This document shows positions 11,654 through 22,090 of a DNA stretch of 64,000 nt, piece after piece. The stretch covers positions 460,091 through 524,090 of the forward strand of contig NBIV01000016.1 of NCBI GenBank assembly GCA_003194525.1. Reading direction: 5' to 3'. The notes beneath the pieces are model-generated. The model had not been told where the DNA came from, made no database searches, and saw only the letters and a list, made by a program, of their open reading frames with translations. This stretch comes from Gracilariopsis chorda (lineage: Eukaryota > Rhodophyta > Florideophyceae > Gracilariales > Gracilariaceae). The first letter of the stretch is position 1; each line of letters opens with the position of its first letter. The translations under genes and the position numbers were made by a program.

Positions 11654-13441
11654 ATGCCGCCAGCCTCAAATACACGACCGAGTGCGAACTCGGAACAAGC
11701 ATGGCTTGAGAACATACGATGCCCCATGTACTATGACTTCGAGGCAGCTGTTGCATACCCATGTACTGCTGGTCAACACAATCCTCCTTTACGGGAATCC
11801 GTTTACGACAGCGATGACGAGACAAGAGATTTCTTTCTCTCCCTTGAAGAGAACCCGTCACTCCATCCTACTCTACACCGAAGGTCACTTTCACCGGAAC
11901 GTAATACACTTCGATCCATAGGAAGACCAGTATACCGCCATCGCCCAAATACGACTTTTGAGGAATACCTCGCGGAATTCCGAAGCAAGGCACTCCAAGA
12001 TGATCAAGTAGCACCCAGCACAGCGCTCACTTCTGAACACTCTTCTCCCTTGGCCACTGACCTGAAGACTCAGGAATGCGCCTTAAAATCAGACCGTACC
12101 CCATCACCGCCCCATCTTCAGACAGCGGGCACATCTGTTCTGCATGCCCCAAAACAAAACGCAAACGACAAAGTAATGCCGCAGCGTCGTCCGCGTCGCC
12201 CGCAAACCTCCTCCGGATCGGGCAGGACAGAATGCATATCAAGCCAAAAGAAGTTGATACAACAAGGGCACCGAAATCCTGCTCGGCGGCGACAAAGGGT
12301 TTCTCCTCCCGTACCCCCCTCTAAAGCGACATCAACGCACCGTGTCGTTAATTCCGCAAAAGCCGATGCTACAACGGACAGGAACAGTAATGAATCTGAT
12401 GGCCTTGGACACCGCAGAGCTGACGATCTGAGTTCTAATGAGAACAGAATGAGCTACTGGAAATTGAGTTCGTTAAGCCGTTCAGACGCAGCTGATTCTC
12501 CAGTTGCTCATGAACATCACTTGGCGGAAAGTGATTCATTCACTGTCGATCTGGACATCGTGAAAATAATGGAAGAGCACAATGAGAGACTGCGCAAGAG
12601 CAAGAGCGAAAGGGCAGGAAGTACCATTTCAGCGCGAGATCAGAGCGATGGGACGGTAAGAGGTGGGGAATCATTCGAAACTGACATTTTCACTGATGAT
12701 AGTGCCAACGAAGCTATCAAACCAACCCAGTTCGGTAACCAATCCGCAGGACATAATCGGGTCGGACAGCTTGGACTTTGTAATTCAGAACTCAATAGAG
12801 AATATCGGAATAGCGTGGGGATCTCAAAGCCAATAGAAAGCAACGGTGCTTCTCTCTCGGACTTGCTTGAGAAAGAGAATGAAAAAGTTCTGAAGGAAAG
12901 AAAAAAGAAACTACTGGAAAGGCGACGAGCCCTTCAACAAAATCGGAGAAATGCGCTGAGAAATATGGGACAAGTGAGTGTTACCGAGAACCGGCGTATT
13001 AATCCTATCAGTGCACGTGTTGAGTTCACCACAGTAGAAGCAAAAACACCACTGACAGAGGTTGAGAGTTCCAAAAGCGCAGAAACGAATACAAGCACAG
13101 TGCGTGGGTTGCGAGCGGCATCAAATCACGGCGAAAATCGGGAAAGGGGATTGAAAGGCTATCTTTGTCGAGGAGGTAAACCAACCACGACATCAACTCT
13201 TGCTTCAAGACAAAACCGAGCCAACCCGACGACTTCAAACAAATCACATGGCCCCAGGGTGCTCACGGAAAGGACTGTCAGGCAACCTAGACAACTATCA
13301 GCCCAAAGTGGGAAACATCCCACTGCAACCATGTCGCCTGCTTCTAACAAAGATGAACAAGATGATTTGGCTCTTCTCCTTTCCGAACATAATAGTAAGA
13401 TCCGAAAAAGCAGAAGACTCGCAGCCACAATAAACGACTGA
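11654..13441 (+). CDS. hypothetical protein with repeated EHN coiled motifs
   Basis: 595 residues from the first ATG (the frame is open from a GTG at 11624). No domain recognised. It is Ser/Arg/Asn-rich and probably mostly disordered. Three similar helical segments stand out: IMEEHNERLRKSK (about nt 12568-12606), LLEKENEKVLKERKKKL followed by ERRRAL (about 12865-12930) and LALLLSEHNSKIRKSRR (about 13368-13418, at the C-terminus). A basic C-terminal half contains several Arg/Gly and Thr/Ser-rich stretches. The motif resembles short helical modules of cytoskeletal or centrosomal proteins, but I cannot assign a family. The gene converges on the OTU gene with a 106-base gap. Confidence 0.6.
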   Translation: MPPASNTRPSANSEQAWLENIRCPMYYDFEAAVAYPCTAGQHNPPLRESVYDSDDETRDFFLSLEENPSLHPTLHRRSLSPERNTLRSIGRPVYRHRPNTTFEEYLAEFRSKALQDDQVAPSTALTSEHSSPLATDLKTQECALKSDRTPSPPHLQTAGTSVLHAPKQNANDKVMPQRRPRRPQTSSGSGRTECISSQKKLIQQGHRNPARRRQRVSPPVPPSKATSTHRVVNSAKADATTDRNSNESDGLGHRRADDLSSNENRMSYWKLSSLSRSDAADSPVAHEHHLAESDSFTVDLDIVKIMEEHNERLRKSKSERAGSTISARDQSDGTVRGGESFETDIFTDDSANEAIKPTQFGNQSAGHNRVGQLGLCNSELNREYRNSVGISKPIESNGASLSDLLEKENEKVLKERKKKLLERRRALQQNRRNALRNMGQVSVTENRRINPISARVEFTTVEAKTPLTEVESSKSAETNTSTVRGLRAASNHGENRERGLKGYLCRGGKPTTTSTLASRQNRANPTTSNKSHGPRVLTERTVRQPRQLSAQSGKHPTATMSPASNKDEQDDLALLLSEHNSKIRKSRRLAATIND

Positions 13442-13547
13442 TGCCCTTAGAATGAAAAGAGCCAAATCTAGGCCTCGTGTGGCGAACATCCTGCAAGCTA
13501 CATAACCGTACGTCTTAAGACCGTGATCAGGAGTGAAGCGGAAGCTC

Positions 13548-14447
13548 TCAGTTAGTTGACTTTGGCACGACACTATTATAGTGCTCTCCCAAACCGTAGT
13601 ATTTCTGATGGAAGGAAACCCTGAAGATCTCACTACTGCGATCTGGGTCTCCCATCTTTACTAAGGGCATGTCCGCAGCGTATACTTCAATTGTTGCGCC
13701 CAGAAGTTCCGCAATTGCTTTAAGCTCCACTTGTCCACCCCACACAGCTTCAGAACGCAGTTGCTCGCAATACGCGACAAACTTGCCTTCATCTCCATCA
13801 ATACTGTCGATAAACGGAATATATTCTTCTTTACGCTGCATCATGTGAGCAGCTGTCGCGGCTCTCAAATCTTCCACGGTTGCCGATACGTTGGACTTCA
13901 TGCCAGTCCGTGTCATTTGATGAGCGATGGAACTGTACAAACAATGGCCGTCTGCAGGGACCGGATGAATGCGTAAATTCTGAGGTGTCAGTTGCATGTC
14001 TATGGCCTTCATCTCCATTTGTTTGGGGGTTGGTCCCATTTTCGCTTTTTCGTTTGCGATGCGGCGTTGCTCCTCAGCTTCTTTCTCAGCCTTCTTTCTC
14101 CTGCGCCTTGCCGCCTTCGATTCGGCTCGCGGCTCTTCTTTTTTCATAAGCTCACCGACAAGTGGTGCCTCGTTTAGCAGAGCTAGAGAAGATAGAGTTT
14201 CTCCCGTCTCATCGGTAGTAGAGATCCCGAGTTCTTCCAGTTCTTTTGTAAGTCGGGCAAGCAGAATTTGCTCTTGTGAATGGATTTCTTCCAGCGCCCT
14301 TGCTCGTTCGACTCGATGCTTCTTTGGAATTGAAGAAAGAAGACGTTCAGACTTCTTCTTAAACTCCGCTATATCTTCCGCTTGCCTTTCTTTTACCTTC
14401 TCGGGCGTTACAGAAGGTAAGCCAATGATATCTTCTTCTGTTTCCAT
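13548..14447 (-). CDS. OTUD6B: OTU-domain deubiquitinase, OTUD6B type
   Basis: 299 residues, the size of OTUD6A/B. The N-terminal ~150 residues are a charged coiled coil (KKHRVERARALEEI, then AARRRRKKAEKEAEEQRR), as in OTUD6. The C-terminal OTU cysteine-protease domain begins at LRIHPVPADGHCLYSSI: Asp166 and the catalytic Cys169. It continues with LRAATAAHMMQRKEEYIPF and VWGGQVELKAIAELLG, and ends with GEHYNSVVP, where His289 is the catalytic histidine. It should cleave ubiquitin chains, and OTUD6B is linked to translation and proteasome control in other eukaryotes (family knowledge). ATG at 14447; single exon. Divergent from CSN6 across a 780-base spacer. Confidence 0.92.
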   Translation of the reverse strand: METEEDIIGLPSVTPEKVKERQAEDIAEFKKKSERLLSSIPKKHRVERARALEEIHSQEQILLARLTKELEELGISTTDETGETLSSLALLNEAPLVGELMKKEEPRAESKAARRRRKKAEKEAEEQRRIANEKAKMGPTPKQMEMKAIDMQLTPQNLRIHPVPADGHCLYSSIAHQMTRTGMKSNVSATVEDLRAATAAHMMQRKEEYIPFIDSIDGDEGKFVAYCEQLRSEAVWGGQVELKAIAELLGATIEVYAADMPLVKMGDPDRSSEIFRVSFHQKYYGLGEHYNSVVPKSTN

Positions 14448-15228
14448 ATTGGAAGCGCTTTTGATTTCCGCGAACTGATCTTTAATGTTTCACCTTGGAT
14501 TGCGTAGAGATACTTCCTTGCTCTGGAGAAAGAATACCGAAACAGCTTGAAAGAGTTGACGCCGTCAACGAGTGGTGTACGTTTTCTGGATCTACTCTTG
14601 GTATTGTACTCCGGCTTTGTGAAACTGACGACATGCAGTAACTGGACTATTTCCCATGAAAGTAGTGTTGTACCGGTTCATAGAAAGGTTGAAGGGCCAC
14701 CTTAGATGAATTCTTAGTAGCCTGGAGCCTTAAAGAAAGTTGCAACGAGGCAGGTAAGCGTACCTCAAGAGTGTCTTTGGGGTGCCTCAGGATATAAGGC
14801 TACAGAGTGTGTAGTACAGACCTGCTTTCCTATTTTCTTTTTGATTTAAAGAATCGGTGTGTTAGCTGTCTTTTCTGGCACGGATGACTGTGCGTCTGCT
14901 CGAAATTTGATTTTTAGGTTCCGCGACTGCGTGTGCTTGGTGCGAGACGAAGCATGGTTCTTTATGTCTTATATCCCAGCTTTCCTCCTCGCCCTACAAG
15001 GCAACGTTTTGTTTTAAATGAGTTGCAGAGGCAACTCCAAACACCGCTGGTGAGAGCGAAGACTCCTTTTTCCCGAACCTTTTGGCCAAGGTGTGATATT
15101 GTTCAACATAACCCAACAGTGTACAACTGTCGCAGAACTGGGGCAATCACAAGATCAGCAGTCCTTCAGCAATCCCTTTAAGTCTGAGTTATTGAACGCC
15201 TCATGTGCAACAAGAAACACTGAGAACC
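14448..15228. promoter_or_regulatory. divergent promoter region OTUD6B / CSN6
   Basis: 781 bases between two head-to-head genes with no credible ORF. Promoter location is inferred from the arrangement; no clear TATA box or known motif was identified. Confidence 0.4.
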
Positions 15229-16338
15229 ATGACGGGCAAGCTACATTCGGCACCGCAATGTGAAATTGATCCTCTACGGGATGGCGCCAACGATGAAGGA
15301 GCCCCAATCATTCTACATCCGCTGGTGGTACTTAACGTATCTGATCACTACACTCGGTTTGCAGCCATACGATTGTTTCCCAGGATTTCATCGAGAAGAA
15401 GCTCCACAGATGTTGAAAAAGGAATAATTCCGTTCGCTGAGGACGGAAAAGAGACTCGGGTGCTCGGTATTTTGCTTGGAACTCAAAGAGGCAGAATGGT
15501 GGAGGTATGCCACTCCTTTGAGCTTCCAGCACGAGTAACACACGAAGGTCGCACAGAGATTGAAGAAGCATTCATGGTAAGACGGATTGAACAATATCAA
15601 CAAATATTTGCCAAGTATATTGTAGTAGGCTGGTACTTCATTGGCGACAAGATCACCCCTGAGGACAAGCGGTTACACGCTGAAGTGTTTACCAGGCTTA
15701 ACGAAGCGCCTCTTCTCCTTGTCATGAACCCTACGTCGAAGCTATCTGGTTCTCAGGTGAAACTACGCGCAAAGGGTGGAGCAGGGCCCATCGTAGAGCC
15801 AATGAAGGCTCCCAGTCAATCTGCTGGACTACTGACTACCTACCAAATGGAATTGAAAGTGATGGCAGACAAACCCACAATGACGCTCGCCCCTGTACCC
15901 CACCGTTACGCTTCGGAAGACTCTGAAAGGATAGCTGTTGACCACGTCATGAGACATGCTGTCCCTGGGGGGGGCGATGGAGCCTCAAGTACAACTCTTC
16001 ATCTCAATAATCTCAAGCGCTCGATCAACATGCTTGAAAGTCGAATCAAGGTGATCGTTGCGTTCCTAGAAGCGACGGCACGAGGAGAAATAGAGCTGAA
16101 TCATTCCTTATTACGTCAAATTGGTGGGGTGTGCGCGCGACTACCTGCACTCGACTGCGCTGAGTTCTCGGCAGCTTTTGCAGAAGAAAAGCACGACTCC
16201 ATGGTCGTAGCGTACCTCAGTGGCGTTACTAAGTCCATATGTTCCTTGAACGAAGTGGTTGATATGTTCAATCGATTTAGCGACAGGGCCACTCCTGTGG
16301 GTGGTAGTAGAAGACGAGGACCGTTTCCACGACAATGA
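15229..16338 (+). CDS. CSN6: COP9 signalosome subunit 6
   Basis: 369 residues. The MPN domain (residues about 20-155) shows IILHPLVVLNVSDHYTRF, VLGILLGTQRGRMVEV and VGWYFIGDKITPED. The JAMM zinc motif (HxH and S/D) is absent at GWYFIG, as expected for CSN6, the non-catalytic MPN partner of CSN5. The C-terminal helical part (NLKRSINMLESRIKVIVAFLEA) corresponds to the helices that join the CSN helical bundle. The complex removes NEDD8 from cullins in nucleus and cytosol; APC2, a cullin relative, is encoded elsewhere in this window. The frame opens at a GTG (15205), but the first ATG is 15229. Single exon. Confidence 0.9.
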   Translation: MTGKLHSAPQCEIDPLRDGANDEGAPIILHPLVVLNVSDHYTRFAAIRLFPRISSRRSSTDVEKGIIPFAEDGKETRVLGILLGTQRGRMVEVCHSFELPARVTHEGRTEIEEAFMVRRIEQYQQIFAKYIVVGWYFIGDKITPEDKRLHAEVFTRLNEAPLLLVMNPTSKLSGSQVKLRAKGGAGPIVEPMKAPSQSAGLLTTYQMELKVMADKPTMTLAPVPHRYASEDSERIAVDHVMRHAVPGGGDGASSTTLHLNNLKRSINMLESRIKVIVAFLEATARGEIELNHSLLRQIGGVCARLPALDCAEFSAAFAEEKHDSMVVAYLSGVTKSICSLNEVVDMFNRFSDRATPVGGSRRRGPFPRQ

Positions 16339-16686
16339 TTTACTGTGCCATAACCCGCTTTAGATCATAGTCCTTTTCCCAGTAAACCCCCAGTACTCGG
16401 TTATGGGATGAAGCTTACGATAGACATGGTTTGATACCACAGCTCAATGAACGCAAAGAAGGAAAGAGAAGGGATTACACCTTGGAGAGAGGCACACTCA
16501 TTCAAAGCTTTTACTCATTGTAAGACGTTGAACTGAACGGAATGCGAGACAGCACTAAAACGCAATCTCAATGCGGCAAACCAGGTTTTTTCTTTCTTTT
16601 GATATGCCCATCGCCTATTCCTAATGAAGGGCTGCTTCTTCAACTTGTCTTCCTGTGGCGTTAGCTTTGATATTGCCTGGTGTTCC
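16339..16686. other. convergent intergenic, no gene seen
   Basis: 348 bases between the 3' ends of CSN6 (+) and the Myb gene (-). Holds the two 3' UTRs at most; no feature recognised. Confidence 0.5.
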
Positions 16687-18495
16687 TTAGCTGTCCTGAA
16701 TTGATTCATGTTCATCGTTGTCCTTGTCTTCGCGGATAGCTCTTCTTCGCCCACTTCCACCTCTCTTCATTGGGTACTTTTCTGGATCTAAATTCAACGT
16801 CCGAGCACGATCCTTCAAGCTCATTGGCATTCTTGTGTAATCACATTCGGCGTAGTACTCATTCACAATATTGGTCCAAGCACCCCAGCCGTATTTCTTT
16901 ATACCTTCAACCAACCACTGGTCTTCGTGTTGCTGAAAACGGCCTCGTTTTATTACCTGGCCAAATTCGTTCTTGACTTCTTCTCGCCGGCGCTTGGTAG
17001 GCGTTGTGTTCAGGGATTTTGAGTGCGGAGTCTTGTACTTCATTTGCGTTCCATCCGACTCCGGAATAGGGCTAGCCTCTCGTGGAGGAGGAGCTGGACC
17101 ACGTGTGGGAGCAGAGCGCCGTCGCTTCGCTTTTTTCGCGTCTTTAAGGGATGACTGTAGAGGATCAGCGGGTCCAGTTCGTTTCAAACTTGCGGACGCT
17201 TCGTGTAGCTCCTGTATACAGTGTTCGTTCTCTTCTAGGTTAGCATGATCTAATTGATCGCTCAATGTGACGCTCTCTTCAGTAGTGCCATGCCGTGCTT
17301 GTCCTCGAACACGTTTCTTTTTTGACTGTGGCAGTACGTGTTCGTCGTCACTTTCTGAATCGGCAACCTCGGCGGGGAAGTCTAGAGAGTCCATGGATTC
17401 GTATTCTTTTGAATTCAGATCATCCTCCGCACCGGCCCTTTTTTCTCGCCGTCTTTCATGACGCACACGCCCCACAGACTCCTCATCGAGATGTGCACGA
17501 GAGCCTCGTTCTGTATACATCGCCTTTTTGGTTTTTCTTTCTTTCTCAACTGAAGGTTCTTCAACCGCTTCCATGGCTTGACCGTCATGGTCATCACTGC
17601 TTTCGTGATGGATCCCTGGCTCTTCCTCCTCGGGGAGGACGACGTCAGGGTACGCGGGTTCTGCAGATGGCTCGCCGTCTTCACCGCCATTAAGTCCATC
17701 AGAATCTGCCCCGTTTCTCTCCGCATCCGAAAAGGCGGTGGGAACAAAAGAGTCGCGTCGTTTTGACTTCGTACTCCGGGGATGATGTTTCTTTTCTACG
17801 ACGATGTCACTGGGAATGCTTCCTGCAGCAAACTTTGAGTACTCCATTTCGAGCTCATGGGCCTTTCTTTTGAGCAGGCGTGCTATTTCCCGAAGCGGGT
17901 TTTTCTTTTCGTATTCATGAAGAAACAGCAATGCCGTTCCTTTCTCAGAATCTCTGATAGCTTTGGCAGCTTTTCGAATCGTAGAGATTCCCTTATCACG
18001 CGCCCGCTTGAGTTGTACATTTCTAACCTTGGAATCTGAGAAGACATCGCAAATGAAATGAAATGTGCGGTTGAACTCGCGCGAGTTATATCGCATCGAT
18101 GATAGAATCACTTCATGAAGCGAAAATATGATGGTGACTCTCATGAGCGCCAGAACAGTTGACTCAGCCAAGGTCATACCAGAGTCCATGATAAATGAAA
18201 CCAACCACAATATTTGGTCATTGTTCTCAGCATCGTCGTGCAGCTTGCCCTCACTTAATATGTTGGCTAGTGAAATGATGTTTTTCGCTGCAGTTCTTAT
18301 TGACACTTGCCTTCGTACACGCTTAAGCAAAGCATCGTTCAAGTAGTGACCAAACTCGTCCATCACAATGGAACGCAGAGACTTTGACCACACAACACGT
18401 TCAAAGTCTCCGTGATGCACCATTATTCCTGACGGTTTGATATGACCCTGAGTCTGGGTGTAAATCAACTCGGAGGAGCTCTCCTTCCGGGTCAT
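16687..18495 (-). CDS. TRF-like protein with C-terminal telobox Myb domain
   Basis: 602 residues. A single Myb/SANT repeat lies at the C-terminus (about 519-575): GRFQQHEDQWLVEGIKKYG, WGAWTNIVNEYY, then SLKDRARTLNLD, which fits the telobox recognition helix (consensus LKDKWR) of telomere-repeat factors TRF1/TRF2/Taz1. Residues ~25-240 are a mostly helical domain (VVWSKSLRSIVMDEFGHYLN through the basic KAHELEMEYSKF), in the position of the TRFH dimerisation domain. The middle (~245-510) is acidic, Ser-rich and probably disordered. This order (helical N-domain, linker, terminal telobox Myb) is that of shelterin TRF proteins, so a telomeric duplex-DNA binder is the best inference. A plain transcription factor is possible. 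ATG at 18495; single exon. Confidence 0.7.
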   Translation of the reverse strand: MTRKESSSELIYTQTQGHIKPSGIMVHHGDFERVVWSKSLRSIVMDEFGHYLNDALLKRVRRQVSIRTAAKNIISLANILSEGKLHDDAENNDQILWLVSFIMDSGMTLAESTVLALMRVTIIFSLHEVILSSMRYNSREFNRTFHFICDVFSDSKVRNVQLKRARDKGISTIRKAAKAIRDSEKGTALLFLHEYEKKNPLREIARLLKRKAHELEMEYSKFAAGSIPSDIVVEKKHHPRSTKSKRRDSFVPTAFSDAERNGADSDGLNGGEDGEPSAEPAYPDVVLPEEEEPGIHHESSDDHDGQAMEAVEEPSVEKERKTKKAMYTERGSRAHLDEESVGRVRHERRREKRAGAEDDLNSKEYESMDSLDFPAEVADSESDDEHVLPQSKKKRVRGQARHGTTEESVTLSDQLDHANLEENEHCIQELHEASASLKRTGPADPLQSSLKDAKKAKRRRSAPTRGPAPPPREASPIPESDGTQMKYKTPHSKSLNTTPTKRRREEVKNEFGQVIKRGRFQQHEDQWLVEGIKKYGWGAWTNIVNEYYAECDYTRMPMSLKDRARTLNLDPEKYPMKRGGSGRRRAIREDKDNDEHESIQDS

Positions 18496-19927
18496 GGGGG
18501 ACCAATATGCTGGTAGATCAAGAAAGATATCGTCAGCAAGGGAGGTTGAACTAAAATGAATCCTGTGTATCGAGATGGGTTATGAAAGCGTCATCGCCCA
18601 TGAGGGTAGGGGAAGAGACTCACCGAGTAACAAACAGGGTCTTTGAGGCAACGGAAAGGTGCCAGGGGTATCAGTGGTTATACGCAAGGATGGAGGGTCA
18701 AGTTCGACTTCGTGATTGGGGACCGGACAGAAAGCGCGCCAAACGTAGAGTTTTGGTTTGTGTGCGAAATAAAAACACGTATTCTGGCGCTTCTGGCGGT
18801 CACACAAGATAGTCCACGTGCGAAGGCTGAGATTTCATAATTTCTTCTTTGAACAGGATTGGGCCCCGTACTGGTAAAACGATTAAAATTCCACTATGAA
18901 CAGCCAAAATGTGGGTGCACAACTTTGTCGAAGTGAAATGGCGCTTTGGCATTTAGAGGTGGCGCTACTGAACCAGCTGAGAGCAGATGGCAGGAACGCG
19001 TCACTGCACAAACCGCGCACAGTTTGAACCGTTCGGGCTTTCTGTGGACCGTTCCAACGTGGACCGTCACGCCGCTTTTGCGGATATGCAGTATTGCCAG
19101 CTGATGGCGAGTGCACTTCTTTCTGCAGTCTGGTCTGTATGCGGCGAAAGTCGGGTTACAGGAAGCGGATGAACATACCTTCTTGAGACGTGCACTTGGA
19201 CTGCTATCTATTGCAGTCACCTTCGCTGCACCCTTGGCAACCAGCTTGTTCCAAAGCTCATCCGAACATCGTCCGAGCAGAGCAGCGAGCTGGAACTGGA
19301 TGATTTGCCTGTTCCAGACCCAAGCGTCGAGCTAATGCTTTCAACCATAAATAAACAAAATCACATGCGAAGGAGATATAACCTCAACGTCTTGAGCCTG
19401 GAACACACAATTGTTGAACCGCCTTGTGGCCCACACACTTGCGTGCCATGCAAGCAACAAGCAAAGGTTCAACACGAGACTGAAAAGGATTATCCTTTCT
19501 CCGGCCCTCAACCAATTGATTTGCCAGGCAAGCCATCCGTAAGAACAATCCCACAGCCGACCTATGACGCAAATGCAAACCAGTTTGCACTTACGCGCTG
19601 ATGTTAACCCTTGTCCACCCCCCTTTTTCGAGCTGACTCTAGTCTTATCCCGGTTTCAAGATAACATGTAGGACTTCATCAAAACAAAGGGTGGGGTTGA
19701 TGGCCACTACATGTAGCATTCACGAAGAAGATGCTCACAGCGCGACCACCAGCATGTCCCATCAAAATCATGGGTTTAATGAGTAACTAATAAAGCATCA
19801 TCTTCGTACAAACCTGGAACAACACCAAATAAATCAATACACGAATGGTTTATGCAACGTATCCACAATATCGGTACCATCCTCAACGAATTCCCCAATC
19901 TAGCATCCCAGAACCCGTTCAAGAGAC
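18496..19927. other. intergenic, no gene recognised
   Basis: 1.4 kb with short ORFs on both strands and no domain signal. The left end is upstream of the Myb gene and the right end is the 3' side of the translocase gene. Confidence 0.5.
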
Positions 19928-21877
19928 TTATTCGGCCACAGCCGCCTTGGTATCGGAAGTCACCTTCTCGGCCACAGTAGCGGTCTCCTTCATCATGAAG
20001 TCACTGAACTGCTTATCCAATGATTTCGCCGCCGCGAGCCACATACCAATGATGGCGAACAGAATAACTGCAAGGTAGGGAGTAGACGCGGCCAAGGAAC
20101 CCATAGAGAAGATGAGAATCTGCTGGATGAAACTTCCACCAGACTTACCGAGCGGGTTTCCGATAACGTCGACGGCAGCCTTACCCTTCGACTTCTGTTC
20201 CACATCAAGCGGAATGTATGCCATTTCCTTGCAAGGGTCGAACAGAGAGTACTTGGAACTCTTCGACAGAATATTCTGGGCCGCACCAATCATTACAGCC
20301 GCAATGAGCGGAGTAGTACCAATCGCAGCGATGAACGGAGAGACTGTGTCAGCGAAGAGAATCAAGGAGAAGAACATGATACCGGTCACACCAAGAACCA
20401 GTGGGGTGACAACGGCAGCAGCACCCCATCCGAACTTGCGGAAAATGAAGCGACCGACAAGCATCATAATAAAGGTCACAATACCGGTGCAAGTAGAGAA
20501 ATTACCCATGAACGTAGAGTACGCATTAGGATCCGGGTAGGCAGCTCTCAGGCGAGACTTCCAAGTAACCTCGACAATGTTGATACTCATACCGTAGGCA
20601 ATGACAAGAGTAGCCAAGTCACGAATGTACTTGGATTGACCGAGGTACTTGGCAGATTCGACAAGACCAAGTTTGGTCTTCTGCTTGGAGGACTTTGCCT
20701 TTCTGGGAGAGAAGAGTTTCGGGTCGGTCAAAACCTTGCGCTGCATGTAGTAGTAGCAGCCGATAATAACAAGACCACCCACGCCTATCATGGACATGAG
20801 GTACTTCAGAGAGAGAGCCCATCCATCAACACCTGGTGGTAGCTTGGCACGGATGTCAGACACAAAGCGCACATACTGTCCACTGAAAATAAGGGCGACG
20901 TTGGCCATGAGGCCGAAAAGCGGATAGTACTTCTTCGCCTCATCAACAGTAGTAACTTCATTGGCGAAACCCCAGAAGAGCAGAGAAACGACAACAGAGC
21001 CCCACAACTCAGCCAGAGTGTAGAAGACCGCAAAAGTCCAGTTCTTCAAGATGGCGATCGGAGCGACAAAGCCTGGCGGGAGCTTGGCAGCAAGCGAAGC
21101 AGCGAATTGAACCGGATGCAACATGTGAAGGTTGGGGTACACAAAGAAGCCGAACGCAAGGAAGAACAGGACAAAGGGTATAATGCACACGTAGAAGAGC
21201 TGCTCCCTAGACAACTTGTTGGACAGGTTGGAGTACCAGACGGTGAAGAGAATGGCACCCGGAAGATTACAGTAGGTCTTCAAGAATGGAATAATCTCGG
21301 CACCAGCAGCAGTAACGACAAGCACGTCCTTGGTATCTCGCAAAATGGTGTAGTTGAAGAGAATGACGAAGAACATAAGTCCGAGCGGGAAGAGCTTCTT
21401 CCTCTCATTCTCCGGGGGAATAAGGCCTCGCAAACGATCGCCAAAAGACTTGGGGGCGGCTGAACCATTGCCGGCGGTGGCGTCGGACATGGCCATGGGC
21501 GAACCCATGAGCTGGTTGAGGTCCTTGTTTTCATCGCGCTTCCTCCTGGAGAAGATGAGACCGGCAACGGTGGCAAGGACGACGGTGAATGTGGAGGTGA
21601 TACGCGGGTCGAAGGCACCCATGCCATTGGCGGCGGCCGGCATGACATTGGCGACGGAGGCCTCTTGAACGCGGTTCACATTTGTGGCGCGGGTGACGTC
21701 GGCAGCGGGCAGAGCGACCTTGGTGAGCTTGGCGGCGTTGGCTGGGCCATTTTCAGCAAGGTTCATGCGAAGGGCGACATTGGGAGTGGGTCGGGCGCTA
21801 ACGGCACGCGCTCCGAAAAAGGATCTAGAGGCGGTTAGCGTGGTGGCCGGCGCAAAGGCCGGAGATACGAAGGACAT
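19928..21877 (-). CDS. NTT: plastid ATP/ADP translocase (NTT/TLC family)
   Basis: 649 residues from the ATG at 21877. The frame runs on upstream only through a Pro-rich artefact encoded by the G-tract and opens at a TTG. The first ~120 residues form a Ser/Ala-rich plastid transit peptide beginning FVSPAFAP; a phenylalanine near the N-terminus is typical of red-lineage plastid targeting. The mature part starts at ERKKLFPLGLMFFVILFNYTILRDTKDVLVV, the signature of the TLC family, with about 11-12 membrane helices and the conserved FDPCKEMAYIPLD late in the protein. It exchanges ATP for ADP across the inner plastid envelope (family knowledge). Highly expressed-looking codon use (strong C-ending bias) compared with its neighbours. 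Confidence 0.94.
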   Translation of the reverse strand: MSFVSPAFAPATTLTASRSFFGARAVSARPTPNVALRMNLAENGPANAAKLTKVALPAADVTRATNVNRVQEASVANVMPAAANGMGAFDPRITSTFTVVLATVAGLIFSRRKRDENKDLNQLMGSPMAMSDATAGNGSAAPKSFGDRLRGLIPPENERKKLFPLGLMFFVILFNYTILRDTKDVLVVTAAGAEIIPFLKTYCNLPGAILFTVWYSNLSNKLSREQLFYVCIIPFVLFFLAFGFFVYPNLHMLHPVQFAASLAAKLPPGFVAPIAILKNWTFAVFYTLAELWGSVVVSLLFWGFANEVTTVDEAKKYYPLFGLMANVALIFSGQYVRFVSDIRAKLPPGVDGWALSLKYLMSMIGVGGLVIIGCYYYMQRKVLTDPKLFSPRKAKSSKQKTKLGLVESAKYLGQSKYIRDLATLVIAYGMSINIVEVTWKSRLRAAYPDPNAYSTFMGNFSTCTGIVTFIMMLVGRFIFRKFGWGAAAVVTPLVLGVTGIMFFSLILFADTVSPFIAAIGTTPLIAAVMIGAAQNILSKSSKYSLFDPCKEMAYIPLDVEQKSKGKAAVDVIGNPLGKSGGSFIQQILIFSMGSLAASTPYLAVILFAIIGMWLAAAKSLDKQFSDFMMKETATVAEKVTSDTKAAVAE

Positions 21878-22090
21878 TGGGGGGGAGGGGGGGGCAGGCA
21901 GAGGGGGGGGGGGGGGGGGGGGAGGAGGGGAGGGAGGAGCAAGGTGAGAATTAGATGGGGGCAGGGGTGTAACGGAAGAGGAGGAGTATGGCGGATCGCG
22001 GCGGCGGCGGAAGCGAGGTCTAAAATGGTGGCCCGAGGAGGGGGGAGAGAGGGCGCGCAAGGCGGAAAGTTGCGAAATGGGGGGGGGGGG
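21878..22090. repeat. G-tracts upstream of NTT start
   Basis: Runs of 20 G at 21903-21922 and 12 G at 22079-22090, plus several G4-G8 runs. On the coding strand these are C-tracts in the NTT 5' leader or promoter. They are likely to form G-quadruplexes on the + strand and are prone to sequencing length error. Confidence 0.8.
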
